Assembly: GCA_964534175.1 (NCBI GenBank)
Contig: CAZHNS010000013.1
Span: forward strand, 1-60,658
Direction: 5' to 3'
Length of the DNA stretch: 60,658 nt
Source: JAFGHJ01 sp964534175
GTDB taxonomy: Bacteria > Hydrothermota > UBA3072
The notes beneath the pieces were generated by a model. That model saw only the letters and a list, made by a program, of their open reading frames with translations. It ran no database searches and was not told where the DNA came from. This document shows positions 16,940 through 25,589 of the stretch, piece after piece. The first letter of the stretch is position 1. The number at the start of each line of letters is the position of its first letter. Both the position numbers and the translations under genes were made by a program.

Positions 16940-18286
16940 ATGAAAAAAAATAAATTTTTTATACCAGTTTTGTCCTTATTGTTTGTAGTAGTATATTTTG
17001 AAAGCTTAGGAGCAGTAAGATCGGAACATAATTCTTTTGTAGAGGTTAAAGGTGCAAAATTTATTTTAAGTGGGAAACCTTACTTTTTTCTCGGAACAAA
17101 TTTGTGGTATGGCGCGTATCTTGGATCGACTGCAAAGTATGGAGACAGAAAAAGACTTATCAGAGAATTAGATATGCTTGCCTCTCTGGGTATTAGAAAT
17201 CTGCGTGTTCTTGCCGCAAGTGAAGGACCCAAAGATGTTGATTTTAGAGTTAGGCCATCGTTTCAGAGTGCCCCCGGTTTCTATAATGAAGAACTCTTTA
17301 CCGGGCTTGATTTTCTCTTAAGTGAAATGGAAAAAAGAAATATGAAAGCAGTATTGTTTTTGAACAATTATTGGGTCTGGTCTGGTGGTATGGCACAGTA
17401 TGTTGCCTGGATAGAAGATAAAGCGGTACCTAATCCATTTCTTGAACAACACAATTGGGTTGAATTCATGAATTTTAGCGCGCGATTTTATTCTAATAAA
17501 AAAGCTGTTAAATATTATAGGGATTATGTAAAGGTTTTGTTAAATCGAAAGAATAAATTTACCGGAAGATTGTATAAAAACGATCCAACGATTATGGCAT
17601 GGGAACTGGCAAATGAGCCTAGACCCGGAAGAAGAGAAGGATCAGGTATAGAGAACAGAGAAGTTTTTAACAAATGGATTGATGAGACTGCCGATTTTAT
17701 AAAGGCCATTGATACTAACCATTTAATAACCACGGGAAATGAGGGTACGGCAGGATCTATCGATTCTATTAGTATTTTTATTGAAGCTCATGATGGGAAA
17801 AATATTGATTATATAACAGCGCATCTTTGGGTACTTAATTGGGTATGGTTTAATCCCGAACGTCCTGATGAAACTTATCCGGAGGCTGAAAGTAAAGCAA
17901 TAGATTACTTGCATCGTCACGTTGATTATGCGGATAGTTTGGGGAAACCTATAGTATTTGATGAATTTGGAATTCCAAGGGATAATCATTCTTTTTCTCC
18001 CTTTTCTACCACTGTGGCAAGGGATAAATTTTTTACAAAGATTTTCAGTTTTATATATGATAACTCTAAAGAAGGAACCGCGGCTGCAGGTAGTAATTTC
18101 TGGGGTTGGGGAGGTGAAGGTAGGCCTAGGGACCCAAGTGGAGACAGCAAGTGGAAATATGATGATGATTATACCGGTGATCCTCCGCAGGAACCTCAAG
18201 GGAGGAATTCAGTTTTTAATTCAGATACCAGTACTTTGCGTATATTAAATAAATTTGCGAATAAAATGGATTCCCTTTGTGAGTAA
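16940..18286 (+). CDS. GH5 endo-beta-1,4-mannanase (subfamily 7-like)
   Basis: Predicted secreted mannan-cleaving TIM-barrel enzyme, 448 aa. A signal peptide (about 1-25) is followed by FVEVKGAKFILSGKPYFFLGTNLWYG, the standard start of GH5_7 mannanases. LFLNNYWVWSGGMAQYVAW is a subfamily hallmark. The acid/base is Glu226 in WELANEPR and the nucleophile Glu342 in VFDEFGIPR. There is no T9SS tail, so it is either periplasmic or released another way. It is the first gene of the 16.9-38.7 kb glycoside hydrolase cluster and is convergent with the radical SAM gene only 3 nt away. Confidence 0.9.
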   Translation: MKKNKFFIPVLSLLFVVVYFESLGAVRSEHNSFVEVKGAKFILSGKPYFFLGTNLWYGAYLGSTAKYGDRKRLIRELDMLASLGIRNLRVLAASEGPKDVDFRVRPSFQSAPGFYNEELFTGLDFLLSEMEKRNMKAVLFLNNYWVWSGGMAQYVAWIEDKAVPNPFLEQHNWVEFMNFSARFYSNKKAVKYYRDYVKVLLNRKNKFTGRLYKNDPTIMAWELANEPRPGRREGSGIENREVFNKWIDETADFIKAIDTNHLITTGNEGTAGSIDSISIFIEAHDGKNIDYITAHLWVLNWVWFNPERPDETYPEAESKAIDYLHRHVDYADSLGKPIVFDEFGIPRDNHSFSPFSTTVARDKFFTKIFSFIYDNSKEGTAAAGSNFWGWGGEGRPRDPSGDSKWKYDDDYTGDPPQEPQGRNSVFNSDTSTLRILNKFANKMDSLCE

Positions 18287-18289
18287 ATA

Positions 18290-19444
18290 TTAAGTTCTTT
18301 TCTCTTTAGCCAATTCTTGCAATTCCGAATAATGTTCGAACAGTGAACAGGCGAGTTTTTCTCTCTTTAAAAGATAATCTCTTTCTCGTATTGATTTTAG
18401 AAAAGGAGATTCGCAGGCTGCTTTTAATCCTCCTTTTCGAATATTTTCTAGGGAAATATTGATGAAAGGACAGGGTTCAATTCCTCCTTCGGAATTAATA
18501 TGTAAAGACGAAATCCCGGCTGCCGTACAACGATTTTCTTCTCCATATTCATCCTGAGGAAATTGAACCAGAACAATGAATTTACTTCTTCGGAAAGCCA
18601 GGACTTTTTCACGAAAAGACTTCCTTTCTTCTTCTCTTAATGCCCAATCTTTTCTTGGATGTGGTCCGCAGGGTATATATTCTATAAGATAGCCGAGGGA
18701 ACACCCGAGTTCTATCATACTGTCAATAAATCTATCGGTACCAAGAAATTTTGAATTTTCAGAAGTATTTGTTGCTGCAAAGCCAAAGCACACTCCAGCC
18801 TCTCGCAGTAATTTCATCGCCCGAACGGCGATTTGATAGGAACCTTTTTTTCTTCTATTATCAGTATGTTTCTTAAAGCCTTCGATGCTCACGAGTTGAA
18901 TTATATTTCCGCTTTCCGAGATGCGTTTTGCAAGTTTGGGAGTCATTTTTGAACCGTTTGTTATAGGGATAAAAAGAAGTCTTTTATGCTTTTCCATAAG
19001 CTCTATTGTGTCATCTCGTAAGTATGGTTCTCCTCCTGTTACTACAATGGAAAGGACACCGAGCTCTTCTGCTTCAGAGAAAAGGGAATCGAGTTCCCGT
19101 GTTGAAAGCTCATTATTTGAAATTCTATCTCTCGAGTAACATCCTGTACAGTTATAGTTGCATCTCATTGTGGGACTTATTGCTATGACGGTAGGTATAA
19201 TACCATCGATGCTTTTTTGTTTTTTTTCTTTTCTTCTTTTCGAAAGTAGAAGTCTGGTTCCGACTCTTAAGAAGAAAAGAAATCCTGGGAAACTTGAACG
19301 TCCCCAGGACCACATTGCGAAACGCATAAAATCGCCAATACTATTTTGTTTTGATTTTTTATTTTTTTTCATTTTTTCCTTAAAAGCTGCTTGAAAAGTA
19401 ATCCAAAACCTTATTATGGCAAGCCCTTTTAGCTCGGTTGACAT
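18290..19444 (-). CDS. Radical SAM protein with C-terminal SPASM-like cysteine region
   Basis: 384-aa cytosolic iron-sulfur enzyme. RCNYNCTGC gives the CxxxCxxC cluster motif (C95, C99, C102) and VVTGGEP the SAM-binding GGEP. Late residues contain CTAAG...INSEGGIEPCPF, resembling an auxiliary-cluster region of MoaA/PqqE/SPASM-type enzymes. The first 80 residues are basic and partly hydrophobic (MWSWGRSSFPGFLFFLRVGTRLLL), perhaps a membrane-associating segment. Substrate unknown; no peptide precursor or cofactor pathway is adjacent. Its ATG overlaps the -35 box of the divergent promoter for the next plus-strand gene, and no ribosome site is seen. Confidence 0.85.
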   Translation of the reverse strand: MSTELKGLAIIRFWITFQAAFKEKMKKNKKSKQNSIGDFMRFAMWSWGRSSFPGFLFFLRVGTRLLLSKRRKEKKQKSIDGIIPTVIAISPTMRCNYNCTGCYSRDRISNNELSTRELDSLFSEAEELGVLSIVVTGGEPYLRDDTIELMEKHKRLLFIPITNGSKMTPKLAKRISESGNIIQLVSIEGFKKHTDNRRKKGSYQIAVRAMKLLREAGVCFGFAATNTSENSKFLGTDRFIDSMIELGCSLGYLIEYIPCGPHPRKDWALREEERKSFREKVLAFRRSKFIVLVQFPQDEYGEENRCTAAGISSLHINSEGGIEPCPFINISLENIRKGGLKAACESPFLKSIRERDYLLKREKLACSLFEHYSELQELAKEKRT

Positions 19445-19466
19445 AGTGGAAATATCATATTATAAT
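19438..19466 (+). promoter_or_regulatory. Consensus promoter of the unassigned glycosidase-like gene
   Basis: TTGACA (19438-19443), a 17-nt spacer, and TATAAT (19461-19466): a perfect sigma-70 consensus. The -35 overlaps the start codon of the divergent radical SAM gene, so the two could interfere. Confidence 0.88.
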
Positions 19467-19491
19467 TTCCATACATACAAAGAGGAGTGTT

Positions 19492-21423
19492 ATGAGACTA
19501 AGTATTTCGTTTTGTTTTTACATTATTGCAGCTTTAACTTTTGCCCAGGAAATTCCGCAGCTTCCTATTGGAATGAATATTGGTTCGAATAACTACTATT
19601 CGCAGTGTCTTGTTTATAATGATGTAATGAAGACCGCTAGTCCTTGGTTGAGTTTTAATGCCGAAGCCGATACTACCTGGAATACAGAATTAATAGATTC
19701 GATTCCGCTCGATTCTTGTGGTTATCCTTTTGAGTTGCCGTACACTCCGCTTGGCGAAGGCCCGCAGGGTGTACGTACGTTAATAAACAATAACTATTTT
19801 GGTACCTATATACTTATGTTCGATGGTGAAGGAGAAATTACTGTAAACAATGCCGAACACGAGCAGCTTGGATCTAACAAGTATTCAATTGAATTAACAG
19901 GTTATACAGCCCATGTATGGATAAATATATATAGCTCTGCTTTGGAAAACCCTATTAGAAATATGCGTATTATTCCACAGGAATATGACGGTCGGGAAGA
20001 AGAGATGTCATTTTTTAATGAGAAGTTTTTAGAGGGATTGGAACCTTTTCATGCTCTTAGATTTATGGACTGGATGCAAATAAATGGTTCCCAGCAAAAA
20101 GAGTGGAATACAAGAAGCAAACCTTATTATTATTCACATGGATTGGAAGATGGAATGCCGATAGAACATGCTATAAGATTATGCAATGAGATTGGTGCTG
20201 ATGCGTGGTTCTGCGTGCCACATCAGGCGGATGATGACTTTATTACGAGATTTGCTGAACTTGTGAGAGACAGTCTCGATCCTTCTCTAAAGGTATATTT
20301 GGAATATTCAAATGAAATCTGGAACTGGGGATTTTCTCAATCTCATTACGTCGGAGAGAACGCTCCGGGGCATAATAATCAATATGTTATCGACGATCTT
20401 ACGTCTATAGACCCTGTTGAATATTGTCACCCGGAAAAAGATGCGTATATGATGCAGCGTACTTTCCGTCTCTGGATGGATGTCTTTACCGGCCCAGATC
20501 GTGACCGTTTGGTAAGAGTTGGAACCGGGCAGCATGCATGGTATGGTAATACGGGACGTATTCTTGAGTACCTGTTTAAAAGGGATTTGGAGGGCAATCC
20601 CCATACAGAAACTTTTTACGAAACTAGTACCGGAGCGGGGTGTGATGCATTTTCTGTAGCGGGATATTTTAATTTCTCAGAAGAGCATCACGAGGAGTGG
20701 AATAGTATGGACCCTGATGATGTTACTCCGGAGATGATAATCGATGCAGTATTTTCAATTTATGACACGACCTCAGGCGCCTGGACTGATGGGACGGCTG
20801 AGTTTGTTAATGTGTTCGATATCGATTATCTTGTTTATGAAGGCGGGCAGCATATGCAGCCCTGGATGCAGGGCGAATACGATTACAATCAGGCGGTCTG
20901 GGACGCACAAATACATCCTGAGATGTATTCTTTATATATGTATAATTTCAATAAACATACCGAAGAAGATGTCGACTGCAAACTTTTTATGGCATTCAGT
21001 TACGTTAGTGAACGCGAATCACGATGGGGTTCCTGGGGGCACCTCGAGTCGTTACAGCAGATAGGTTCGGCGAGCGATTATATGGAAATTGCTCCCAAAT
21101 ACCAGGCTCTCCTAGATGTAAATTCTCCTAAAGGAAGCATACAGGCCAATCAGCCACCTTTTGGTTGTTTTCTTGAGGTTAGTCCTAATCCTTTTAATTC
21201 TGTAATCAGAATACAATATGGTATAATTCAGGATGAGTATGTTAATATTAAATTATATAATGTTTTAGGGCAGGAAATAACAACTCTGGTTTCCGGAGAT
21301 AGAGTTGGAAGTGTTACATGTAGATTGTATTGGGATGCAACTCGTTTTCCGTCAGGGATTTATTTCTGTAAGATGGTAACTGATGATGTTGTTTTAAATA
21401 AGAAAATTATATATGTAAGGTAG
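19492..21423 (+). CDS. Glycoside-hydrolase-like T9SS protein, family unassigned
   Basis: 643 aa, predicted secreted. A signal peptide ends near AALTFAQ. Residues about 20-180 form a beta-rich N-terminal domain (PIGMNIGSNNYYSQC...). About 190-545 look like a TIM barrel of the GH-A type: FHALRFMDWMQ, ADAWFCVPHQADDDF, VYLEYSNEIWNWGF with Glu275 as candidate acid/base, and YLVYEGGQH with Glu450 as candidate nucleophile. The tail is a T9SS type A domain (VSPNPFN ... FPSGIYFCKMV ... KKIIYVR). I have seen the EYSNEIWN motif in uncharacterised cellulose-binding or hydrolase-like proteins, but cannot name a CAZy family. AGAGGAG precedes the ATG. The next gene is a GH10 xylanase. Confidence 0.75.
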   Translation: MRLSISFCFYIIAALTFAQEIPQLPIGMNIGSNNYYSQCLVYNDVMKTASPWLSFNAEADTTWNTELIDSIPLDSCGYPFELPYTPLGEGPQGVRTLINNNYFGTYILMFDGEGEITVNNAEHEQLGSNKYSIELTGYTAHVWINIYSSALENPIRNMRIIPQEYDGREEEMSFFNEKFLEGLEPFHALRFMDWMQINGSQQKEWNTRSKPYYYSHGLEDGMPIEHAIRLCNEIGADAWFCVPHQADDDFITRFAELVRDSLDPSLKVYLEYSNEIWNWGFSQSHYVGENAPGHNNQYVIDDLTSIDPVEYCHPEKDAYMMQRTFRLWMDVFTGPDRDRLVRVGTGQHAWYGNTGRILEYLFKRDLEGNPHTETFYETSTGAGCDAFSVAGYFNFSEEHHEEWNSMDPDDVTPEMIIDAVFSIYDTTSGAWTDGTAEFVNVFDIDYLVYEGGQHMQPWMQGEYDYNQAVWDAQIHPEMYSLYMYNFNKHTEEDVDCKLFMAFSYVSERESRWGSWGHLESLQQIGSASDYMEIAPKYQALLDVNSPKGSIQANQPPFGCFLEVSPNPFNSVIRIQYGIIQDEYVNIKLYNVLGQEITTLVSGDRVGSVTCRLYWDATRFPSGIYFCKMVTDDVVLNKKIIYVR

Positions 21424-21478
21424 AGTTGTATTTTTAATAACAAGTAAGGTTGATTCTAACAATCAGGAGGCATTAAAA

Positions 21479-22849
21479 GTGTTTAAACGCGTAATGATTG
21501 TTTTGTTGTTTTTTGTTTTTATTTTTTCTATTCGGGTTCAGGCTCAGCCGGTACCGGAGGGTCGTAGACTGCGAGAAATTGTGGAAGACAGGTATGTTGA
21601 TGGCAGTATAATCATCGGCGGTACCACAGGAGCATGGCTTTTAAACTCGAATACAGGGTATATTCTGGATCGCGAGTTCAGCTATGTCACACCTGAAAAT
21701 GATTTCAAACAAATGAACATTCATCCTGATAATTCGTCCTGGAACTGGTGGGCATCGGATCTTTGGGTAACCCACATTGATGAAAACGAACAGATACTTA
21801 GAATGCATTGTCCTATCGGTCCTCAGTGTTCTAACTGGGCTCAGAATGATAGCAGAATACCTGAGGAACTCGATACCAATATGTGTGTATTCTTAGATTC
21901 GCTATGTAAAAGGTATAATGGAACACCAGGTTTCGAGTACATGGATGTTGTTAATGAAACCGTAGTTAGTGGGGCCTGGCATACTGATAAGCCGGGAACA
22001 GGCTGGGAGTGCCCCTGGTATATTATGGGTAAGGATACGCACGATGTTCCTATTTATATTGTTAAAGCATTTGAGATATGCGATCTGTTGGCGCCTGATA
22101 TAAAGTTGATTTACAATCACCATGAAAGCCCTGAAAATACTTCTTCTTGGAATCTGATTAAACAAACTGTGCTTTACCTCAGGGGCCTTGGTCTTCGGGT
22201 GGATGGGATTGGATGGCAGGCTCATGTTTATGTAGGTTGGGAATCGGAAACGACGCTGAATCTCCTTAGAGGTTTAATCGACTGGGCACACAGCAATGAC
22301 CTCGAGTTTCATGTTACTGAAGCAAGCGTATGGTTGACTGATAACACGCAGGAAGATTTTGAAGAGCAGGCGGTTACGTATCGTGCTATTCTAGATGTTT
22401 TACTGGAAAAACGTTTTACGGGTAAGGTAGGTTGGAATATCTGGCATATAGATGACGGACATGGATGGCGTATTGAAGAATATCCATCGCTTTTTGATTC
22501 TGATTATGAAGCAAAACCGGCATATTATGCGATCCAGGCAGCTTTAGAAGATGAGGCGGGGATTGAAGATTTCATGGAAAATAAACCGGTTGTATTTAAA
22601 TTGCATAGTAATCCAAATCCTTTTACTTCGAAAACTTCGATAAACTTTGAAATTCCAGGAAGAAATTATGTAGATTTAAAAATTTACGATATATCCGGTC
22701 GGGAGCTATTGACAATATTCTCCGGAGAAGTTGAAGCAGGAAGCCATTCTGTGGAATGGAATCCTGGAGATTTGGCATCCGGTATTTATTTATGTCTTAT
22801 GGAGGCAAAAGATATTGTTTTGAGAAACCGAATGGTACTTGTTAAGTAG
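21479..22849 (+). CDS. GH10 endo-beta-1,4-xylanase with T9SS sorting domain
   Basis: 456-aa secreted xylanase. A GTG start at 21479 is chosen because CAGGAGG stands 8 nt before it and a signal peptide (to VQAQPVPEG) follows. Family marks are YVTPENDFKQMNIHP, DVVNE with Glu160 as acid/base, RVDGIGWQAHV, and FHVTEAS with Glu281 as nucleophile; WNIWHIDDGHGW is the late aromatic motif. The last ~80 residues are a T9SS type A domain (HSNPNPFTSKTSINFEI ... GIYLCLM ... MVLVK). It lies 55 nt after the unassigned glycosidase-like gene and is probably co-transcribed with it. Its 3' end overlaps cutA by 8 nt. Confidence 0.92.
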   Translation: MFKRVMIVLLFFVFIFSIRVQAQPVPEGRRLREIVEDRYVDGSIIIGGTTGAWLLNSNTGYILDREFSYVTPENDFKQMNIHPDNSSWNWWASDLWVTHIDENEQILRMHCPIGPQCSNWAQNDSRIPEELDTNMCVFLDSLCKRYNGTPGFEYMDVVNETVVSGAWHTDKPGTGWECPWYIMGKDTHDVPIYIVKAFEICDLLAPDIKLIYNHHESPENTSSWNLIKQTVLYLRGLGLRVDGIGWQAHVYVGWESETTLNLLRGLIDWAHSNDLEFHVTEASVWLTDNTQEDFEEQAVTYRAILDVLLEKRFTGKVGWNIWHIDDGHGWRIEEYPSLFDSDYEAKPAYYAIQAALEDEAGIEDFMENKPVVFKLHSNPNPFTSKTSINFEIPGRNYVDLKIYDISGRELLTIFSGEVEAGSHSVEWNPGDLASGIYLCLMEAKDIVLRNRMVLVK

Positions 22850-23168
22850 CGTTGATTTTACCAGTTTCTTTCTGTATCCAGGAAAGATAATCTCTTAAAC
22901 CTTCTTTAATTTCATATGAAACGATTGCAGGAATTTCGTAGGGATGTAATTCCTTGAGTCTTTTTTCTACTTTTTGATATAAAGTTTTTTTTGTTTTCAT
23001 AATAAGTGCGTATTCTCTATCTTCGGCTAACGTGTTTTTCCATCTGTATACTGATTCAATGGGGAAGAAGTTGACGCATGCGACTAGATTTTCTTTGACC
23101 AAAGTCTTAGCTATTTTTTTAGTTATAGCTTTATCCCCAAGAGTGGTATAAATCATTATGAATTTCAA
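22842..23168 (-). CDS. cutA: CutA-type divalent-ion tolerance protein
   Basis: 108 aa, the normal length of the trimeric PII-like CutA family. MIYTTLGDKAITKKIAKTLVKENLVACVNFFPIESVYRWKNTL and LHPYEIPAIVSYEI are strongly diagnostic. Its physiological role is unsettled; copper tolerance in E. coli gave the name. The start is a TTG at 23168 with GGGAG 6 nt upstream; an ATG four codons later is the alternative. It overlaps the convergent GH10 gene by 8 nt and is followed upstream by a small Gly/Ala-rich gene on the same strand. Confidence 0.93.
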   Translation of the reverse strand: MKFIMIYTTLGDKAITKKIAKTLVKENLVACVNFFPIESVYRWKNTLAEDREYALIMKTKKTLYQKVEKRLKELHPYEIPAIVSYEIKEGLRDYLSWIQKETGKINAT

Positions 23169-23206
23169 TATATTCTCCCTAATAGTTTTAAAGCGTTTTT
23201 ATTTTT

Positions 23207-23494
23207 CTAAAGGGGTATCCATATTTGTTGTGCTGATATAATTTCGGAGTTTCCGGGTAGATTTATTTCGTTTTTTGTTCTGGCATAAAAAATTAAACCT
23301 TTATAAGATGTAAGATAATCGAAGTCCTTTTTCATGAATCCTCCCCTCGATATAATAATAATGGGGTTTTCTGCCCTGGATATTACTTTAATAAAGTCTT
23401 CCTCTTTTAGTCTTACAATAGCTCCTGAGGCTTTAATTGCATTTGCAACTGCAGCATAAGCTCCTGCAGCTCCCCCTGCTCCTCCATTACTCAT
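23207..23494 (-). CDS. Small conserved-looking protein with Gly/Ala-rich N-terminus
   Basis: 95 aa. The first 25 residues are almost all Gly, Ala, Asn and Ser (MSNGGAGGAAGAYAAVANAI), then IKASGAIVRLKEEDFIKVISRAENPIIIISRGG and YKGLIFYARTKNEINL, a compact alpha/beta pattern. No signal peptide is present. I believe I have met similar proteins in uncultured-bacterium genomes but know no function. AAAAAAGGAGG precedes the ATG, an unusually strong site for a protein with no export signal. It is 38 nt upstream of cutA on the same strand, possibly co-transcribed. Confidence 0.7.
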   Translation of the reverse strand: MSNGGAGGAAGAYAAVANAIKASGAIVRLKEEDFIKVISRAENPIIIISRGGFMKKDFDYLTSYKGLIFYARTKNEINLPGNSEIISAQQIWIPL

Positions 23495-23616
23495 TTTTTA
23501 CCTCCTTTTTTATATTACTAAATTAAGAGTAATATATTCACCAAAACTTTAAGCACGTAAAAAATTCTCATAGTGGGGAAGTTTTTTTGAGTGACTTTAA
23601 CTAATATTTTTTAAGA

Positions 23617-24162
23617 TTAGATGCTAATCTTAATGCCGCCCCTTATGGGAATGTGAGTGTAATTGTCCTCGTCGGTAAATATCATTCCATAACCTGTTTC
23701 AGCAAAAACCGCGAAAAGCCCTACACTTAAATTGAGCCCTCCGTAAACTATAAATCCGTTATCAGTTAAAGAACTTGCATCTCCGAGATATTCACCGTAG
23801 TCGCTTCCGATAGTCGATATTTCGTAACCGGTGCCTACATAAATGGATAGAGGCACAACAGGAGGTGAGATAGAGTATTGAATTCCAATGAGAATAAAGA
23901 CATCGGAAAGTTTGACATCTCCGATTGGGGTTTCTACATCTGTCCAAGCGTATTCTATATCTCCGCGAATACCCACCGGTATAATCGGGGGAGAAAAAGT
24001 CGCTGTCAGCCCAACTGCCTTAAGAGATTGAGTCTCTTCTCCCTCGGCGTTTAGTTTCCAATTTTCGACTCCGCCGGTTATTCCGGCTGACAAACCTAAT
24101 ATTCCTGCAAATAGCGGAATACTCAGGAATAACAGTATAAAACACCAGAAGAATTTTTTCAT
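23617..24162 (-). CDS. Outer-membrane beta-barrel protein
   Basis: 181 aa with a clear signal peptide (MKKFFWCFILLFLSIPLFAG). The mature part shows amphipathic strand pairs separated by acidic turns (GILGLSAGITGGVENW, VGIRGDIEYAWTDVETP, VFILIGIQYSISPP, GLFAVFAETGYGMIF) and ends in IRGGIKISI, typical of small eight-strand barrels. The function is unknown. GGAGG lies 4 nt before the ATG. It is transcribed from a promoter that shares a palindrome with the divergent GH10 promoter. Confidence 0.7.
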   Translation of the reverse strand: MKKFFWCFILLFLSIPLFAGILGLSAGITGGVENWKLNAEGEETQSLKAVGLTATFSPPIIPVGIRGDIEYAWTDVETPIGDVKLSDVFILIGIQYSISPPVVPLSIYVGTGYEISTIGSDYGEYLGDASSLTDNGFIVYGGLNLSVGLFAVFAETGYGMIFTDEDNYTHIPIRGGIKISI

Positions 24163-24193
24163 ATGTCCTCCTTTTTAGTTTGATATTTGTAAA

Positions 24194-24222
24194 ATCATAC
24201 AGTTTTTAAAAAGAAATGTCAA
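24194..24222 (-). promoter_or_regulatory. Divergent promoter, minus-strand half
   Basis: Minus strand: TTGACA (24222-24217), a 17-nt spacer, and TATGAT (24199-24194), directed at the barrel gene. Confidence 0.8.
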
Positions 24223-24236
24223 GGGTTTCCTTGACA
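24217..24236. promoter_or_regulatory. Palindrome formed by two back-to-back -35 boxes
   Basis: TGTCAAGG, a GTTT loop, then CCTTGACA: a perfect 8-bp inverted repeat whose arms contain the -35 boxes of both divergent promoters. A dimeric regulator could bind here, or the symmetry may simply follow from two optimal boxes. Confidence 0.75.
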
Positions 24237-24258
24237 GAACCTCGAGAATACTTATACT
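24231..24258 (+). promoter_or_regulatory. Divergent promoter, plus-strand half (GH10 operon)
   Basis: TTGACA (24231-24236), a 16-nt spacer, and TATACT (24253-24258). It drives the GH10-CapA-DUF4038 unit. Confidence 0.8.
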
Positions 24259-24318
24259 TATTTTTAAATTTTAGAGAAATCTTTTAATATGATATTAATA
24301 AAAAAGGGAGGCTAGATT

Positions 24319-25581
24319 ATGAAAACTTACTTAATGTTTTTTCTCATTTTTTCTATTACTTTTATAGGTGTTTCTTGTTTCGCAGGTGACGATGTTTCGG
24401 CAAAGGTTACAGATGAAGCCATAGATAAACGTATAGCAGAAATCAGGAAGGGTGATATCGTCGTGAAGACGAAACCGGGTGCAGGTGTTAAGATCGAGCA
24501 GGTTCGCCATGAGTTTCTCTTCGGCACTGCGATTACTGATAACTTGGCTGAAAAATCTCAGAATCCCATGTCTGATAAGGATAGGAAGATGTTCCTTAAA
24601 ATCCTTGAAGAAAATTTTAACTACGCTGTGCATGAAAATGCTTTGAAATGGTATGACACGGAAGTAGAGTATAAGAAAGTCGATTATTACTTAGCGGATA
24701 GAATTTATGAACTTTGCGAGGAACGTAATATACCTATGAGGGGACACTGCGTATTCTGGGCAAAGGATAAGTACATTATGCCCTGGTTGATGGGGCTTGA
24801 TAATGATGAACTTCGCGCTGCGGTCGTTAATCGCGCAACCAGCGTCGCAAAACATTTTAAAGGCCGTATATATGAATTCGACCTCAATAACGAAATGATT
24901 AACGGTGATTTCTTCAGGCGTCGGCTTGGATACGGGATTGTAAATGAAATGGCATGGATAGTTAAAGACGCTAATCCCGATGCGAAGCTGTATGTAAATG
25001 ATTACGGTGTACTTGTTGAAAATGGTTTTAATAAAAGCTCTTACATAACTCAAATTGAGAATCTTCTCGAAAGTGGAGTTCCAATCGACGGAATTGGGTG
25101 TCAGGCGCATTTCGTAACTTCAAGGGAAAATAATTACACCGCCAAAGCCGCCACAACATCCGAACATGTTCAAAAAACTCTCGATGAATTGTCGAAATTC
25201 GGTTTGCCTATCAAAATTACCGAATGTCTTGTTTCTGCGAATACAGAAGAAGGTAAAGCAGAGGAACTGCGAAGGTTCTTCCGTATTTGCTTTGCGCATC
25301 CCAGTGTTGAAGCGATTATTATGTGGGGCTTTTGGGAGGTTGGGCACTGGGTTCCGGAGTCGGCAATGTGGAAAAAAGACTGGACTCCGACGAAGCAGGC
25401 TCTTGCTTACCGCGACCTTGTTTTTAATGAATGGTGGACTGATGTTTCGGAAAAAGCTGATAAAAAAGGCATATATAAAACCGATGCCTTTTATGGGGAT
25501 TATTTAATCACTTCTAATGGAGAAACTAAAAAAATAACACTCACAAAGAAAGATAAAGCCATAGAGGTTAGTTTTAAATGA
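24319..25581 (+). CDS. GH10 endo-beta-1,4-xylanase, exported, probably lipid-anchored
   Basis: 420 aa. The N-terminus FIGVSCFAGDD ends a hydrophobic stretch in GVSC, so lipoprotein processing is likely, though cleavage after CFAG is possible. Residues about 35-65 (DKRIAEIRKGDIVVKTKPGAGVKIEQVRHEF) are a short all-beta lead-in seen in some GH10 enzymes. FLFGTAITDN, NYAVHENALKWYDTE and RGHCVFWAK are barrel motifs; LNNE holds acid/base Glu192 and IKITE holds nucleophile Glu302. It has no T9SS domain, unlike the GH10 2.8 kb upstream, so the two enzymes probably act in different places. First gene of a tight three-gene operon. Confidence 0.92.
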   Translation: MKTYLMFFLIFSITFIGVSCFAGDDVSAKVTDEAIDKRIAEIRKGDIVVKTKPGAGVKIEQVRHEFLFGTAITDNLAEKSQNPMSDKDRKMFLKILEENFNYAVHENALKWYDTEVEYKKVDYYLADRIYELCEERNIPMRGHCVFWAKDKYIMPWLMGLDNDELRAAVVNRATSVAKHFKGRIYEFDLNNEMINGDFFRRRLGYGIVNEMAWIVKDANPDAKLYVNDYGVLVENGFNKSSYITQIENLLESGVPIDGIGCQAHFVTSRENNYTAKAATTSEHVQKTLDELSKFGLPIKITECLVSANTEEGKAEELRRFFRICFAHPSVEAIIMWGFWEVGHWVPESAMWKKDWTPTKQALAYRDLVFNEWWTDVSEKADKKGIYKTDAFYGDYLITSNGETKKITLTKKDKAIEVSFK

Positions 25582-25589
25582 GGTAAATC

